DNA of 64,000 bases, from contig CAXTAK010000006.1 of assembly GCA_964242735.1 (NCBI GenBank), positions 62,001-126,000 of the forward strand. Direction: 5' to 3'. This DNA comes from CADCUY01 sp964242735 (GTDB lineage Bacteria > Actinomycetota > Actinomycetes > Actinomycetales > Quadrisphaeraceae). How positions within the stretch are numbered: position 1 is the first letter of the stretch; every line of letters starts with the position of its first letter. This document shows positions 1-8,835 of the stretch, piece after piece. The position numbers and the translations under genes were made by a program. Below the pieces are notes generated by a model that did not search any database, had not been told where the DNA came from, and was given only the letters and a program-made list of their open reading frames with translations.

Positions 1-273
1 CCGTGCTACCACGCCGAGTGCGACGACCTCGTCGACGACGCCGACGACCCGTCGGTGTACGCGCAGCTGAGCGACCTGGTGGGCAACGTCAACACCGTGG
101 CGCTGGACACCAACAGCGACGCCATCGCCCACGCGGTCGCCACCTTCGCCCGCGACACCTCCGCGGTCAACGGCGTCGTCACCGCGCCGCGCGTCCGTGG
201 TGGCGCCGACCGCGGTGACCGCGGTGACCGCGGCGGGCGCACCCCGGGCCACTGGCACGACGCCGCCCGCTGA
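1..273 (+). CDS. M28-family secreted aminopeptidase, C-terminal end (5' truncated by window)
   Basis: Reading from base 1 without an internal start gives 90 residues beginning PCYHAECDDL. The motif PCYH..CD followed by the stretch N-V-N-T-V-A-L-D-T-N-S-D-A-I-A is typical of the C-terminal part of zinc aminopeptidases of the Streptomyces griseus type (peptidase family M28), where a His near the end ligands the second zinc. These enzymes are exported and remove N-terminal residues from peptides. The end of the protein is a low-complexity tail with three repeats of Asp-Arg-Gly (a 9-bp tandem repeat near 209-236), which is probably not part of the fold. The signal peptide and the other metal ligands lie outside the window. 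The frame ends at a TGA 17 bp before a strong hairpin. Confidence 0.75.
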   Translation, partial: PCYHAECDDLVDDADDPSVYAQLSDLVGNVNTVALDTNSDAIAHAVATFARDTSAVNGVVTAPRVRGGADRGDRGDRGGRTPGHWHDAAR

Positions 274-290
274 CCGACCCAGCACCGCAC

Positions 291-320
291 GAGGGGCCGC
301 GCCGGGTGGCGCGGCCCCTC
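291..320 (+). terminator. Strong intrinsic-type hairpin after the aminopeptidase gene
   Basis: A perfect 13-bp stem (GAGGGGCCGCGCC at 291-303 pairing with 308-320) closes a 4-base loop, GGGT. No U-tract follows, which is usual in GC-rich actinobacteria. Its place just downstream of the stop at 273, and upstream of a convergent gene ending at 414, fits a transcription terminator. Confidence 0.7.
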
Positions 321-413
321 GGTACGTGGCGCGGCCCTCCCGCGCGGCCCCGTGGCCTGCGCCGCCGGTCCCGGCCGCGAGCGTCGACGACCCGACCGCA
401 GCAGTGGCTGCGG

Positions 414-1154
414 TCACCGCTTGAAGAGCTCCCGTCGGATGGTCTGGAAGGCGCTGACCTGCAGACCGGGGCTGGTGACCGCCGCGATCCTCCCCACGAA
501 GCGGCCGTCGTCGAGCTGGTCGAGCAGCATCGCCGCGAGGTCGTCCCGTGCGCAGTACGGGCCGTCGATCCGGTCCTCGGCCACGGCGTACCCGGGGCCG
601 GGTACATCGGTCAGTCCGGGGGGTCGCACGATCGTCCAGTCGAGGCCGGTGGCGGCGACGATCTCCTCCATCCGTTCCATGTCGTCGTAGACCGTGCGAC
701 TGATGGTCCTCCTGAAGACGGAGAACACCAGCCCCTGGAGGAAGCCGCCCTCGTGCGAGTCCGCCGGTCTGACCCCCGCTGAGGTGACGACCAGGAGCCT
801 GCGCTGCCCGTGGCGCTGCATCGCGGCGACGACCAGTCGGGCGCTGACTGAGCAGACCTCGACGGGGTGTCGGGTGAAGGCGGTGCCGATCACGGAGATC
901 ACGGCATCGCACGCAGCGACCGCGGTGTCCGCGGTCGCGGGGTCGGTCGCGTCTCCGCCGACGACGTGGAGCCGCTCGTGGGTGATCGGGAAGGCCTCGG
1001 GACGGCGCGTCAGCGCCTCGACCGCGAGCCCCCGGTCCAGGGCCTGCTGGACCGTCCGTCGACCAGTGGGGCCGTTCGCGCCCAGGACCAGCACGCGCGG
1101 GGGCTGCTGCGCCACCGCACCCTCCGCCGCGTGGGGCCCGGGCCCCGGGGTCAC
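414..1154 (-). CDS. NAD(P)H-binding NmrA/atypical SDR family oxidoreductase
   Basis: The 246-residue protein starts with a Rossmann dinucleotide-binding motif, VLVLGANGPTGR, within its first 35 residues. It continues with VVGGDATDP, CDAVISVIG and a TSAGV strand, the usual order in atypical short-chain dehydrogenases of the NAD(P)H-binding (NmrA, SDR_a5) group. This family includes nucleotide-sensing regulators and flavin or quinone reductases, so the substrate cannot be named. The GTG start at 1154 overlaps the TGA of the upstream flavoprotein gene in a GTGA junction, so the two are probably translated together. An in-frame extension further upstream would run through that gene and is unlikely. 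Confidence 0.8.
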   Translation of the reverse strand: MTPGPGPHAAEGAVAQQPPRVLVLGANGPTGRRTVQQALDRGLAVEALTRRPEAFPITHERLHVVGGDATDPATADTAVAACDAVISVIGTAFTRHPVEVCSVSARLVVAAMQRHGQRRLLVVTSAGVRPADSHEGGFLQGLVFSVFRRTISRTVYDDMERMEEIVAATGLDWTIVRPPGLTDVPGPGYAVAEDRIDGPYCARDDLAAMLLDQLDDGRFVGRIAAVTSPGLQVSAFQTIRRELFKR

Positions 1155-1648
1155 AGCTCGACGGTGTCGTTGCGGATGGGGTCCTCGTCGGGGTTCCCGG
1201 TGACGGCCGCGCGGAGGACCCCCGCGGCGAAGGCGACCGTGCTGGTGGGTCCCTCCCAGTACTCGGCGGTGTCGGCCTCGACCCTGATCAGCGTGATCCC
1301 CGGCGTCTCGAGGCCGTCCGGGAACCACGCCTCCACCGTCGGCGAGTACAGCTGCTCAGTCGTGTGACGGTCGTGGACGACCGGCGCGCGGCCCGCGATC
1401 GAGGTCCAGGAGTGGTTCTCGGTGTCGGAGAAGGACACGTTGACCTCGAGCTGGGCGCGGATCTGGGCCACCTTGGCGGAGTCCTCGTAGGCGAAGAACC
1501 AGAGGTCACCGTCGAACTCGGCCTCCTGCAGGCCCATCGGGCGGCTGACGTGCTCCCCCTGCTGCGTCATGGTCGTGAGCATCGCCACCTTCGCTCCGCT
1601 CACGAGGTCGGCGATGTGCTGGCGGTCATCGGTCGTGGTGTCAGTCAT
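1151..1648 (-). CDS. Pyridoxamine 5'-phosphate oxidase-fold general stress protein (GSP26-like)
   Basis: This protein of 165 residues has the split-barrel FMN-binding fold of the 'general stress protein 26' group. Visible signs are an early helix and strand reading AMLTTMTQQGEHVSRPMG, then GDLWFFAYEDSAKVAQI and a VNVSFSD strand, which form the flavin pocket in this family. The ATG at 1648 has a short purine-rich GCAGG directly before it. The stop overlaps the start of the following NAD(P)H-binding gene, which suggests that a reductase and a flavin protein are made together. A truncated MarR-type regulator starts 52 bp away on the other strand and may once have controlled the pair. The substrate is unknown. 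Confidence 0.85.
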   Translation of the reverse strand: MTDTTTDDRQHIADLVSGAKVAMLTTMTQQGEHVSRPMGLQEAEFDGDLWFFAYEDSAKVAQIRAQLEVNVSFSDTENHSWTSIAGRAPVVHDRHTTEQLYSPTVEAWFPDGLETPGITLIRVEADTAEYWEGPTSTVAFAAGVLRAAVTGNPDEDPIRNDTVEL

Positions 1649-1700
1649 CCTGCATCTTCGCCACGAGCAACAGGTCTCTGCACGTCGGCACGGCACCCCG

Positions 1701-2027
1701 GTGGATGCTGTGCGGGTGGAGGGAGGGTTCGATCGCACCGACGCCGACCTGGACGGGGTCTTGACCTGGAACCTCGTGCGGGTGGCCCGGTCCTGCGGGC
1801 TGCGCCTGGCCGCGCCCCTGGCCGACCACGGCCTGCACCCCGTCCACTTCGGGGTCCTGGCCCACCTCGTCACGGCGCCGGAGATGACCCAGGCCGACCT
1901 CGCCCGCGCTGTGCTGCAGCGGCCCCAGAGCATCGCCCCGCTCCTCGACGGACTGGAGGGACGCGGGCTGATCCGCCGCACCGGGACTCGTCCGACGATC
2001 AGTGACGTGCTGATCCGCACCTGCTGA
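1701..2027 (+). pseudogene. MarR-family transcriptional regulator, truncated after the DNA-binding helix
   Basis: About 108 residues can be read from GTG 1701 (other GTG starts at 1710 and 1716). The segment HFGVLAHLVTAPEMTQADLA followed by QRPQSIAPLLDGLEGRGLI is a clear MarR winged-helix core, with the recognition helix around QSIAPLLDGLE. After GLIRRTGTR the family similarity stops abruptly and a short unrelated tail, PTISDVLIRTC, leads to a stop. The wing, the last helices and the dimerisation region (about 50 residues) are therefore missing. The gene is divergent from the PPOX flavoprotein, a common arrangement for MarR repressors. It is probably inactive, although a truncated DNA-binding peptide could still be made. 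Confidence 0.6.
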
Positions 2028-2041
2028 CCGCACAGGTGCGG
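2015..2041. repeat. Inverted repeat spanning the end of the MarR fragment
   Basis: CCGCACCTG (2015-2023) is mirrored perfectly by CAGGTGCGG (2033-2041) across a 9-base spacer. The stop of the MarR fragment lies inside the repeat. It could be a weak terminator or an operator for the downstream toxin-antitoxin remnant. Confidence 0.45.
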
Positions 2042-2063
2042 GCGTCCTCGCCGACACGACCGC

Positions 2064-2257
2064 ATGCAGAGCACCAGCGCCAGGATCGACCGGGCGACGC
2101 ACCAGGCGCTCGAGGAGCTCGCCGCCGCGCTGGGCACGAGCGTGGGTGGCACGGTGGCCTGGCCGTCCGTCGCCTCCGCCAGGACCAGATCGCCGCCGGC
2201 CTGCGGCGCCGGCCCGACACGGACGAGTGCGCCTGGCTGGATGCCGACCTCGGGTGA
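2064..2257 (+). pseudogene. MazE/RHH-type antitoxin with a frameshift
   Basis: From ATG 2064 the first 31 residues (MQSTSARIDRATHQALEELA and on to GTSVGG) look like a ribbon-helix-helix antitoxin N-terminus. Near base 2157 the similarity jumps frame. The following frame gives LAVRRLRQDQIAAGLRRRP and ends DTDECAWLDADLG at a TGA at 2257, the usual acidic C-terminus that binds a MazF-type toxin. One extra base in GTGGCCTGG would explain the break. The expected toxin start (2241) overlaps this end, the normal arrangement for such pairs. A sequencing error is possible, but the neighbouring toxin is damaged too. Confidence 0.6.
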
Positions 2258-2582
2258 CGTCGTGGAGGTGGACCTCGGCCCACCGGTGGGGAGCGAGGCC
2301 GGGTACCGCCATCTCGCCGTCCTGGTCACCGCCCAGCGGATCCTCGACGGTGGAGCGGACGTGGTGCACGTGGCGCCGCTGACCTCCGCGGTGCGCGGAT
2401 CGGCGTCCGAGGTGGTGGTGGAGGCGGACGAGCTGGACGGCCTCGCCGCACGTCGTCGGTGCAGTGCCAGGACGTGCGTGCGGTGGCGGTCGTCCGCACC
2501 GGCCCGGTTCGCGCAGCGTCGGCCCGCCGTCCTGTCGCAGGTCTGCGACGTCCTCGGCCCGCTGCTCGACATCCCGGGCTGA
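2241..2582 (+). pseudogene. MazF/PemK-type endoribonuclease toxin, internally scrambled
   Basis: The frame from ATG 2241 begins MPTSGDVVEVDLGPPVGSEA, the signature N-terminus of MazF/PemK toxins, whose catalytic Arg normally follows in G-Y-R. It continues with a VTA strand and VAPLTSAVRG, and ends AVLSQVCDVLGPLLDIPG, also family-like. Between about 2451 and 2510 this frame gives an Arg/Ser-rich stretch. The adjacent frame over the same bases gives TSSVQCQDVRAVAVVRTGPV, which is the expected MazF strand. Two compensating indels are the simplest explanation. The open frame is uninterrupted, but about 20 central residues are wrong, so the toxin is probably inactive. Confidence 0.6.
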
Positions 2583-2604
2583 GCCGGCGCCCGCCAGCGC
2601 CGCC

Positions 2605-3555
2605 CTAGAAGCCCAGCTTGGCCAGCTGGCGGGGGTCGCGCTGCCAGTCCTTGGCGACCTTGACCCTCAGGTCCAGGTGCACCCGGGTGCCCAGCAGCGC
2701 CTCGATCGCCGCGCGGGCCTGCGTGCCGACCTCCTTGAGCCGGGCGCCGCCGCGCCCGATGACGATGCCCTTCTGGCTGTCCCGCTCGACGTAGAGCCAC
2801 GCGTGGACGTCGAGCATGCCGTCGGCGCGGGGCTGCCCGGCGTCGTCCAGCCGGGGACCCATCTCCTCCACCACCACGGCCAGGGAGTGCGGCAGCTCGT
2901 CGCGCACCCCCTCCAGGGCGGCCTCGCGCACCAGCTCGGCGACCATCACCGCCTCCGGCTCGTCGGTGAGCTCACCGGCGGGGTACAGCGGCGGCCCGGG
3001 GGGCAGGTGCCCCGAGAGGACGTCGGCCACGACCTCGACCTGGTCGCCGGCGGCCGCCGAGACGGGCACGACGTCGGCGAAGGGCCGCCCCGCGGCCTCC
3101 CCCAGGGTCACGACCTCCATCAGCCGGGGCACCAGCGCTCCCCGGTCGACGACGTCGGTCTTGGTGACCAGGGCGACCACCGGGGTGCCGCGCACCTGGG
3201 AGACCTGCTCGGCGATCCACCGGTCACCGGGCCCGGTGCGCTCGTCGGCGGGCAGGCAGAAGCCGATGACGTCGACCTCGGCGAGCGCGGCGATCACCTC
3301 GTCGTTCAGCCGCTGACCGAGCAGGGTCCGGGGCCGGTGGAGGCCCGGGGTGTCGATGAGCACCAGCTGGGAGGTGGGGCGGTGCACGATGCCGCGCACG
3401 GTGTGCCGGGTGGTCTGCGGGCGCGAGGAGGTGATGGCCACCTTCTGCCCCACCAGGGCGTTGGTCAGCGTCGACTTGCCCGTGTTGGGCCGCCCCACCA
3501 GGCACGCGAAACCCGAGGCGTGCGCAGCGGGGCCGCCGGGGTGGGTGGGGCTCAC
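2605..3555 (-). CDS. era: GTPase Era
   Basis: Era is an essential GTPase that binds 16S rRNA and assists 30S ribosome maturation. The 316-residue protein has the P-loop GRPNTGKST at 21-29, switch region QTTRHTVRG near 47-55, DTPG at 68-71 and TKTD at 131-134. A C-terminal KH domain with the GRGG loop at 267-270 binds RNA. Length and domain order are normal for the family. The GTG start at 3555 overlaps the stop of the CNNM gene by four bases (GTGA). It is the last gene of the phoH–ybeY–CNNM–era run, so all four are probably co-transcribed. The ybeY–era linkage fits their shared role in rRNA processing. Confidence 0.97.
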   Translation of the reverse strand: MSPTHPGGPAAHASGFACLVGRPNTGKSTLTNALVGQKVAITSSRPQTTRHTVRGIVHRPTSQLVLIDTPGLHRPRTLLGQRLNDEVIAALAEVDVIGFCLPADERTGPGDRWIAEQVSQVRGTPVVALVTKTDVVDRGALVPRLMEVVTLGEAAGRPFADVVPVSAAAGDQVEVVADVLSGHLPPGPPLYPAGELTDEPEAVMVAELVREAALEGVRDELPHSLAVVVEEMGPRLDDAGQPRADGMLDVHAWLYVERDSQKGIVIGRGGARLKEVGTQARAAIEALLGTRVHLDLRVKVAKDWQRDPRQLAKLGF

Positions 3556-4895
3556 GCGCGCTGCCCGGCGGGCTCGTCGGCGGCGGCGGCCGGCTCGTCC
3601 AGCTCCTCGTCCTGCGCGCTGACGGCGCGCACCAGCACGCTGGCGAGGTGGTGGCCCTCGACGGCCTCGGCCTCCATCACCAGGCCCGCGACGCGCACCT
3701 GGACCCCGGTCACCGGCAGGGTGCCCAGGGTCTTGGTGAGCAGGCCGCCGACGGAGTCGACCTCGTCGTCGCTGATCTCCAGCCCGAACAGCTCCCCGAG
3801 CTCGTCGACGGGCAGCCGGGGGCTGACCCGGAACACGCCGTCGCCGATCACCTGCACCTCGGGGTCCTGCCGGTCGTACTCGTCGGCGATCTCCCCCACG
3901 ATCTCCTCCAGGAGGTCCTCGAGGGTCACCAGCCCCGCGACCCCGCCGTACTCGTCGACGACGATGGCCAGGTGCAGCGCCTGCTGGCGCATCTCGCGCA
4001 GCAGCGCGTCGACGCGCTTGGACTCCGGCACGAACACCACGGGGCGCGCCAGGGACTCCACGCCCTGTCGGGCGGCGCCGGGCACGCGCCGGTCCTGCTG
4101 GGCGCGCACGAGGTCCTTGAGGAAGAGGATGCCGACGACGTCGTCGACGTCGGTGCCCACCACGGGCACCCGCGAGTGCCCCGTGGCGAGCAGGACCCGC
4201 AGCGCGTCGCGCGGGCTGGAGGCGGCCGGGACCGTGATCATCGAGGTCCGCGGTGACATGACCTCGCGCACCAGGGTGTCGCCGAGCTCGAACACGGAGT
4301 GGATCATCCGGCGCTCACCGGCCTCGATGACGTCGGACTCGCTCGCCCTGTCGACCATCTCGCGCAGCTGCCCCTCGCTGGAGAAGGGACCGTCGCGGTA
4401 CCCCTGCCCGGGGGTCAGGGCGTTGCCGACCAGCACCAGCAGCCGGGCGGCGGGGCCCAGCAGCGCGGTCAGCGCGGACAGGGCGGGGGCCAGGCGCAGC
4501 CCGACGCTCGCGGCGTGCTGGCGTCCCAGGGTGCGGGGAACGACGCCGAGGCCGATGAAGTCCACGACGGCGACGACGAGCACCGAGACCGTCAACCCCA
4601 CCCACCAGCTCTCGGTCAGCTGCTCGACCGCCAGGGCCAGGCACACGGTGGCGGCGGCCTCGGCGGTCACGCGCAGCAGGGTCGCGGCGCTCAGCGTCGG
4701 GGAGGCGTCGGTCGACAGGCGCTGCAGGACACCGGCGCCGCGGCGACCGGCGGCCACCAGCGCCGAGGCCTCCGCGCGGGTCAGGCGGTCCAGCGCCGCC
4801 TCGGCGGCGGCGGTGACCGCGGCGATCACCAGCAGGGCGACCGCGGCGCCGATGAGCACCGCCACGGGTGGCTGGCCCCACATCAGCGGGCTCAC
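3552..4895 (-). CDS. CNNM/CorC-HlyC family membrane protein with CBS pair
   Basis: The 447-residue protein has an N-terminal DUF21/CNNM membrane domain with hydrophobic segments over about residues 5-150. Two CBS domains follow (from REVMSPRTSMITV through HLAIVVDEYGGVAGLVTLED), then a C-terminal CorC_HlyC domain. Such proteins act in magnesium or cobalt efflux and sense nucleotides through the CBS pair; older annotations call them hemolysins. The signature DEYGG..G.VT.ED..E.IVGEI.DE is complete. The GTG start at 4895 overlaps the ybeY stop, and its own stop overlaps the era start, so it lies in a tight operon. Confidence 0.93.
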   Translation of the reverse strand: MSPLMWGQPPVAVLIGAAVALLVIAAVTAAAEAALDRLTRAEASALVAAGRRGAGVLQRLSTDASPTLSAATLLRVTAEAAATVCLALAVEQLTESWWVGLTVSVLVVAVVDFIGLGVVPRTLGRQHAASVGLRLAPALSALTALLGPAARLLVLVGNALTPGQGYRDGPFSSEGQLREMVDRASESDVIEAGERRMIHSVFELGDTLVREVMSPRTSMITVPAASSPRDALRVLLATGHSRVPVVGTDVDDVVGILFLKDLVRAQQDRRVPGAARQGVESLARPVVFVPESKRVDALLREMRQQALHLAIVVDEYGGVAGLVTLEDLLEEIVGEIADEYDRQDPEVQVIGDGVFRVSPRLPVDELGELFGLEISDDEVDSVGGLLTKTLGTLPVTGVQVRVAGLVMEAEAVEGHHLASVLVRAVSAQDEELDEPAAAADEPAGQRA

Positions 4896-5356
4896 CGCCC
4901 CACCCCGCGGCGGGCGAGGAAGGTCAGCAGCAGGCGGCGCTGCAGGGCGAACATCTCCGCCTCCTCCTCGGGCTCCTCGTGGTCGTAGCCGAGGAGGTGG
5001 AGGATGCCGTGGGTGGTCAGGAGCAGCAGCTCCTCCGCGACGGCGTGCCCTGCCGCGGCCGCCTGGTCCGCCGCCACCGCGGGGCACAGCACGACGTCGC
5101 CGAGCAGGCCCTGGTCGCTGGTGGCGTGCTCGGTGCCCGGGCGCAGCTCGTCCATCGGGAAGGACATCACGTCGGTGGGGCCGGGCTCGTCCATCCACTG
5201 CACGTGCAGCTGGGTCATGGCCTCGACGTCGAGCAGCAGCACCGACAGCTCCGCCTGGGGGTGCACGCGCATCTGCTCGAGCACGAAGCGCGCGAGCGCC
5301 CCCAGCTCCACCTCGTCGGCGGCCGTCCCGGACTCGTTGAGCACCTCCACGCTCAC
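4892..5356 (-). CDS. ybeY: rRNA maturation endoribonuclease YbeY
   Basis: This is a 154-residue single-domain metalloprotein of the UPF0054 family, needed for 16S rRNA 3'-end maturation and ribosome quality control. The zinc motif HGILHLLGYDH places the three ligand histidines at 116, 120 and 126. The upstream family motif TDVMSFP is at 61-67. I chose GTG 5356 because the conserved start of the fold (VEVLNESG) follows immediately; a longer in-frame extension upstream is Arg-rich and not family-like. It lies 37 bp downstream of phoH, and its stop overlaps the CNNM start. Confidence 0.95.
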   Translation of the reverse strand: MSVEVLNESGTAADEVELGALARFVLEQMRVHPQAELSVLLLDVEAMTQLHVQWMDEPGPTDVMSFPMDELRPGTEHATSDQGLLGDVVLCPAVAADQAAAAGHAVAEELLLLTTHGILHLLGYDHEEPEEEAEMFALQRRLLLTFLARRGVGR

Positions 5357-5393
5357 GGCGAGCCGCCACTGGTACCGGCGCCGGCAGGGCCGG

Positions 5394-6449
<1,056 letters not shown>

Positions 6450-6540
6450 GGGGCGGGCGTGAGCCCTGCTCTCCTGTGGGTGCGGGGCCCCTGCTCGGTG
6501 CCCGGACGCGCTGATCGTACGCGGCGCCACCGACGCCGGT

Positions 6541-6615
6541 GCCCGTGGCGGGTGCCGTGGCGCCTGCCCGTGGTGGGTGGCGTGGTGCCCGCCCGTGGTG
6601 GGTGCCGTGGTGCGT
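6541..6615. repeat. Three tandem copies of a 25-bp repeat between phoH and the lipoprotein gene
   Basis: Copies occupy 6541-6565, 6566-6590 and 6591-6615. All begin GCCCGTGG followed by a GGGTG and CGTGG block, and they differ at only a few positions. The unit is not a multiple of three, so it is not a coding repeat. It lies in the divergent region between phoH (start 6449) and the lipoprotein gene (start near 6643), where promoters for both would be expected. Confidence 0.8.
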
Positions 6616-6642
6616 GCATCGGGCGCCAGGTGCTGCCACGCT

Positions 6643-7635
6643 GTGCGAGTGCCCGGAACCGCGGTCCCCACCCCCGCCCGCTCGACGCCGGCTGGCCGGC
6701 GCTGGCCGGCCCCCGTGCTGGCTGCCGGGGTGGCCGTCGTCCTGCTCACCGGCTGCGGGACGCCGGCCGGTGCCTCGAGCGAGGTGGCGGGCTCCCCGGT
6801 CGCCGCGTCGTCGACCTCTCCCACCCCGTCATCGCCGGCCGCAGTCCCGCCGCCCGCCCCCTCCTCGCCGCCGGCCGCCACCACCGACGCGGCCCTGTAC
6901 TGGGTCGGTTCCGCCGGCGGCCGCGTGGGCGCCGCCGAGGAGGACGGCACCCCTCGCCTGTACCGGGAGCAGCGGGCGGTGCCCGACCTCGGCGAGCCCG
7001 TGCTGAGCGCGGTCACCGCCCTGCTCGAGGGCTCCCCCACCGACCCCGACCAGGTCAACGCGTGGCGGCCCGCGCCGGTCGTGGTCACCCGGGACGGCGA
7101 CGCGCTCGTGATCGACGTCGGTGCCGGCGCCCTCACCGGTCCCGCGCCGTCCACCCCGGTGGCGGCGATGGCGGTGCAGCAGCTGGCGCGGGTCGCCGCT
7201 CAGGCCGACGCCGGCCCCGTGGCGAGCGTCACCATCACCGTCGACGGCGCTCCGACCACGGCGTGGGGCGCCGTCGAGCTCGGGCAGCCGCTGCGCCTGG
7301 CCTCGGACGCGGAGGTGCTCTCCCCGGTGCAGCTCACCTCTCCGGCGCAGTCGCAGGCGGTGGCCGCCGGCCCGGTCCAGGTGCGCGGTGAGTCATCCAC
7401 GTCGGAGGGGACCGTGGTGTGGGAGGTCACCGACGCGGCGGGCTCGGTGCTCGCCGAGGGCTTCGCCACCGGCGGCGCCTACGACGGGTTCGCGGAGCTG
7501 GCGTTCACCGCCGACGTCGCGGGCCTCGTCCCCGGAGCCGTCTACACCCTCGCCGCATGGGCACCCGACGAGTCCGACGGGGAGGGCGGCCCCGAGCGGG
7601 GCGCCGGTGACACGAAGGACTTCACCATCGGGTAG
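6643..7635 (+). CDS. Lipoprotein with GerMN and Gmad2 (Ig-like) domains
   Basis: About 330 residues. The N-terminus has a hydrophobic stretch ending in the lipobox LLTGC with the lipidated Cys near residue 38, then a Ser/Pro/Ala-rich linker. A GerMN-type domain follows (roughly 95-210, including PVLSAVTALLEGSP and a V-T-I-T-V-D-G strand), then a Gmad2 immunoglobulin-like domain (roughly 235-330, from VQLTSPAQSQAV to the end). The combination is common in actinobacterial envelope lipoproteins of unknown function; the names come from spore-germination proteins, but no sporulation role is implied. GTG 6643 and GTG 6649 are both possible starts, and neither has a clear ribosome-binding site. Confidence 0.85.
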   Translation: MRVPGTAVPTPARSTPAGRRWPAPVLAAGVAVVLLTGCGTPAGASSEVAGSPVAASSTSPTPSSPAAVPPPAPSSPPAATTDAALYWVGSAGGRVGAAEEDGTPRLYREQRAVPDLGEPVLSAVTALLEGSPTDPDQVNAWRPAPVVVTRDGDALVIDVGAGALTGPAPSTPVAAMAVQQLARVAAQADAGPVASVTITVDGAPTTAWGAVELGQPLRLASDAEVLSPVQLTSPAQSQAVAAGPVQVRGESSTSEGTVVWEVTDAAGSVLAEGFATGGAYDGFAELAFTADVAGLVPGAVYTLAAWAPDESDGEGGPERGAGDTKDFTIG

Positions 7636-7639
7636 GCGC

Positions 7640-7675
7640 CTCCCGCCCCTGGGCGGCGCCGTGGGACGGCGGGAG
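7640..7675. terminator. Hairpin between convergent lipoprotein and dnaJ genes
   Basis: CTCCCGCC (7640-7647) pairs with GGCGGGAG (7668-7675), with a smaller GC-rich hairpin nested between them. It fills the 41-bp gap between two convergent stops (7635 and 7677), so it could terminate transcription from both sides. Confidence 0.5.
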
Positions 7676-7676
7676 C

Positions 7677-8777
7677 TCAGCGCCCCGCGAACCGGTCCTT
7701 CAGCCGCCCGAAGACCCCGTGCCCGGCGGGTGAGACGCGACCCTCGGGGCGCTCCTCACCGCGGGCACGGGCGAGCTGCAGCAGCAGGTCGCGCTGGTGG
7801 TCGTCGAGGCGGGTGGGCACCGTGACGTCGATGTGCACGTGCAGGTCGCCCCGCCCCCCCGAGCGCAGCCGCGTGGCACCGAGCCCGCGCAGGCTGATCA
7901 CCTCGTTGGGCTGGGTGCCGGCCCTCACCACCAGGTCCTCGTCGCCGTCGAGGGTGGCGAGGTTGATGGTCGTGCCGAGCGCCGCGGCCGTCACCGGCAG
8001 CGCCACCGAGCAGTGCAGGTCCTCCCCGCGGCGCGTCAGGGTCTCGTGGGGGCGCTGGACGACCTCCACGTACAGGTCGCCGGCGGGTCCACCGGCCGGG
8101 CCCACCTCGCTCTGCCCGGCGAGCTGGATGCGCGTGCCGGTGTCGACGCCGGCGGGCACCTTGATCGTCAGCTGGCGGCGCTCGCGCACCCGGCCCTCCC
8201 CCGCGCACTCCTGGCACGGGTGGGGGATCACGGTGCCGTAGCCCCCGCAGGTCGGGCACGGGCTGGAGGTCATCACGTTGCCCAGCAGCGAGCGGGCCGT
8301 GCGCTGAATCGCGCCGCGCCCGTGGCACACGTCGCAGGTGCGCGGGTAGGTGCCGGGCTGCGCGCAGCTGCCCTCGCACGTCGGGCACACCACCGCGGTG
8401 TCGATGTCGAGCTCGCGCTGCGCGCCGAAGACGGCCTCGGCGAGGTCGACCTCGAGGCGGATCAGGGCGTCCTGCCCCGGTTGGGCGCGGGTGACCGGGC
8501 CGCGGGCCTGCCCGGCGCCGCCGAAGAAGGTCTCGAAGATGTCGCTGAACCCGAAGCCGGCCGCGCCGCCACCGCCAGCGCCGCCCCCGAGGTCGTAGGT
8601 GCGTCGCCGATCGGGGTTGGAGAGGGTCTCGTAGGCCGCGGAGACCTCCTTGAACTGCTCCCCGGCACCGGGGTTGACGTCGGGGTGCAGCTGGCGCGCC
8701 AGGCGGCGGTAGGCCTTCTTGACGTCCTCGGTGCTGGCGTCGCGGGACAGGCCGAGCACCTGGTAGTGGTCGCTCAC
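7677..8777 (-). CDS. dnaJ: Molecular chaperone DnaJ (HrcA-linked paralogue)
   Basis: This 366-residue Hsp40 stimulates the DnaK ATPase during protein folding. The J domain (about 1-70) has the HPD motif at 31-33, followed by a Gly-rich linker. Four zinc-finger motifs lie in the middle (CPTCEGSC, CDVCHGRG, CPTCGGYG, CQECAGEG), and two C-terminal substrate-binding domains follow. It is the complete type I architecture. The first finger ends in Cys rather than the usual Gly-X-Gly. The gene lies 58 bp after hrcA on the same strand, the standard actinobacterial hrcA–dnaJ2 arrangement, so HrcA probably represses it through the operator upstream of hrcA. Confidence 0.96.
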   Translation of the reverse strand: MSDHYQVLGLSRDASTEDVKKAYRRLARQLHPDVNPGAGEQFKEVSAAYETLSNPDRRRTYDLGGGAGGGGAAGFGFSDIFETFFGGAGQARGPVTRAQPGQDALIRLEVDLAEAVFGAQRELDIDTAVVCPTCEGSCAQPGTYPRTCDVCHGRGAIQRTARSLLGNVMTSSPCPTCGGYGTVIPHPCQECAGEGRVRERRQLTIKVPAGVDTGTRIQLAGQSEVGPAGGPAGDLYVEVVQRPHETLTRRGEDLHCSVALPVTAAALGTTINLATLDGDEDLVVRAGTQPNEVISLRGLGATRLRSGGRGDLHVHIDVTVPTRLDDHQRDLLLQLARARGEERPEGRVSPAGHGVFGRLKDRFAGR

Positions 8778-8835
8778 AGTGGTCGTGCGCTCCTCGTCGT
8801 CCGGGTGCGGGTGGGGTGGTCGAGTGCGCTGCCGC

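Noticed and set aside
2464..5340. Very long open plus-strand frame (over 900 codons) opposite era, CNNM and ybeY
   Set aside because: It lies antisense to three genes with full family motifs. Its translation is low-complexity and Arg/Ser-rich, as expected from GC-rich DNA with few stop codons.
6541..6615. CRISPR-like array
   Set aside because: The repeats are directly adjacent without spacers, and no cas genes are present in the window.
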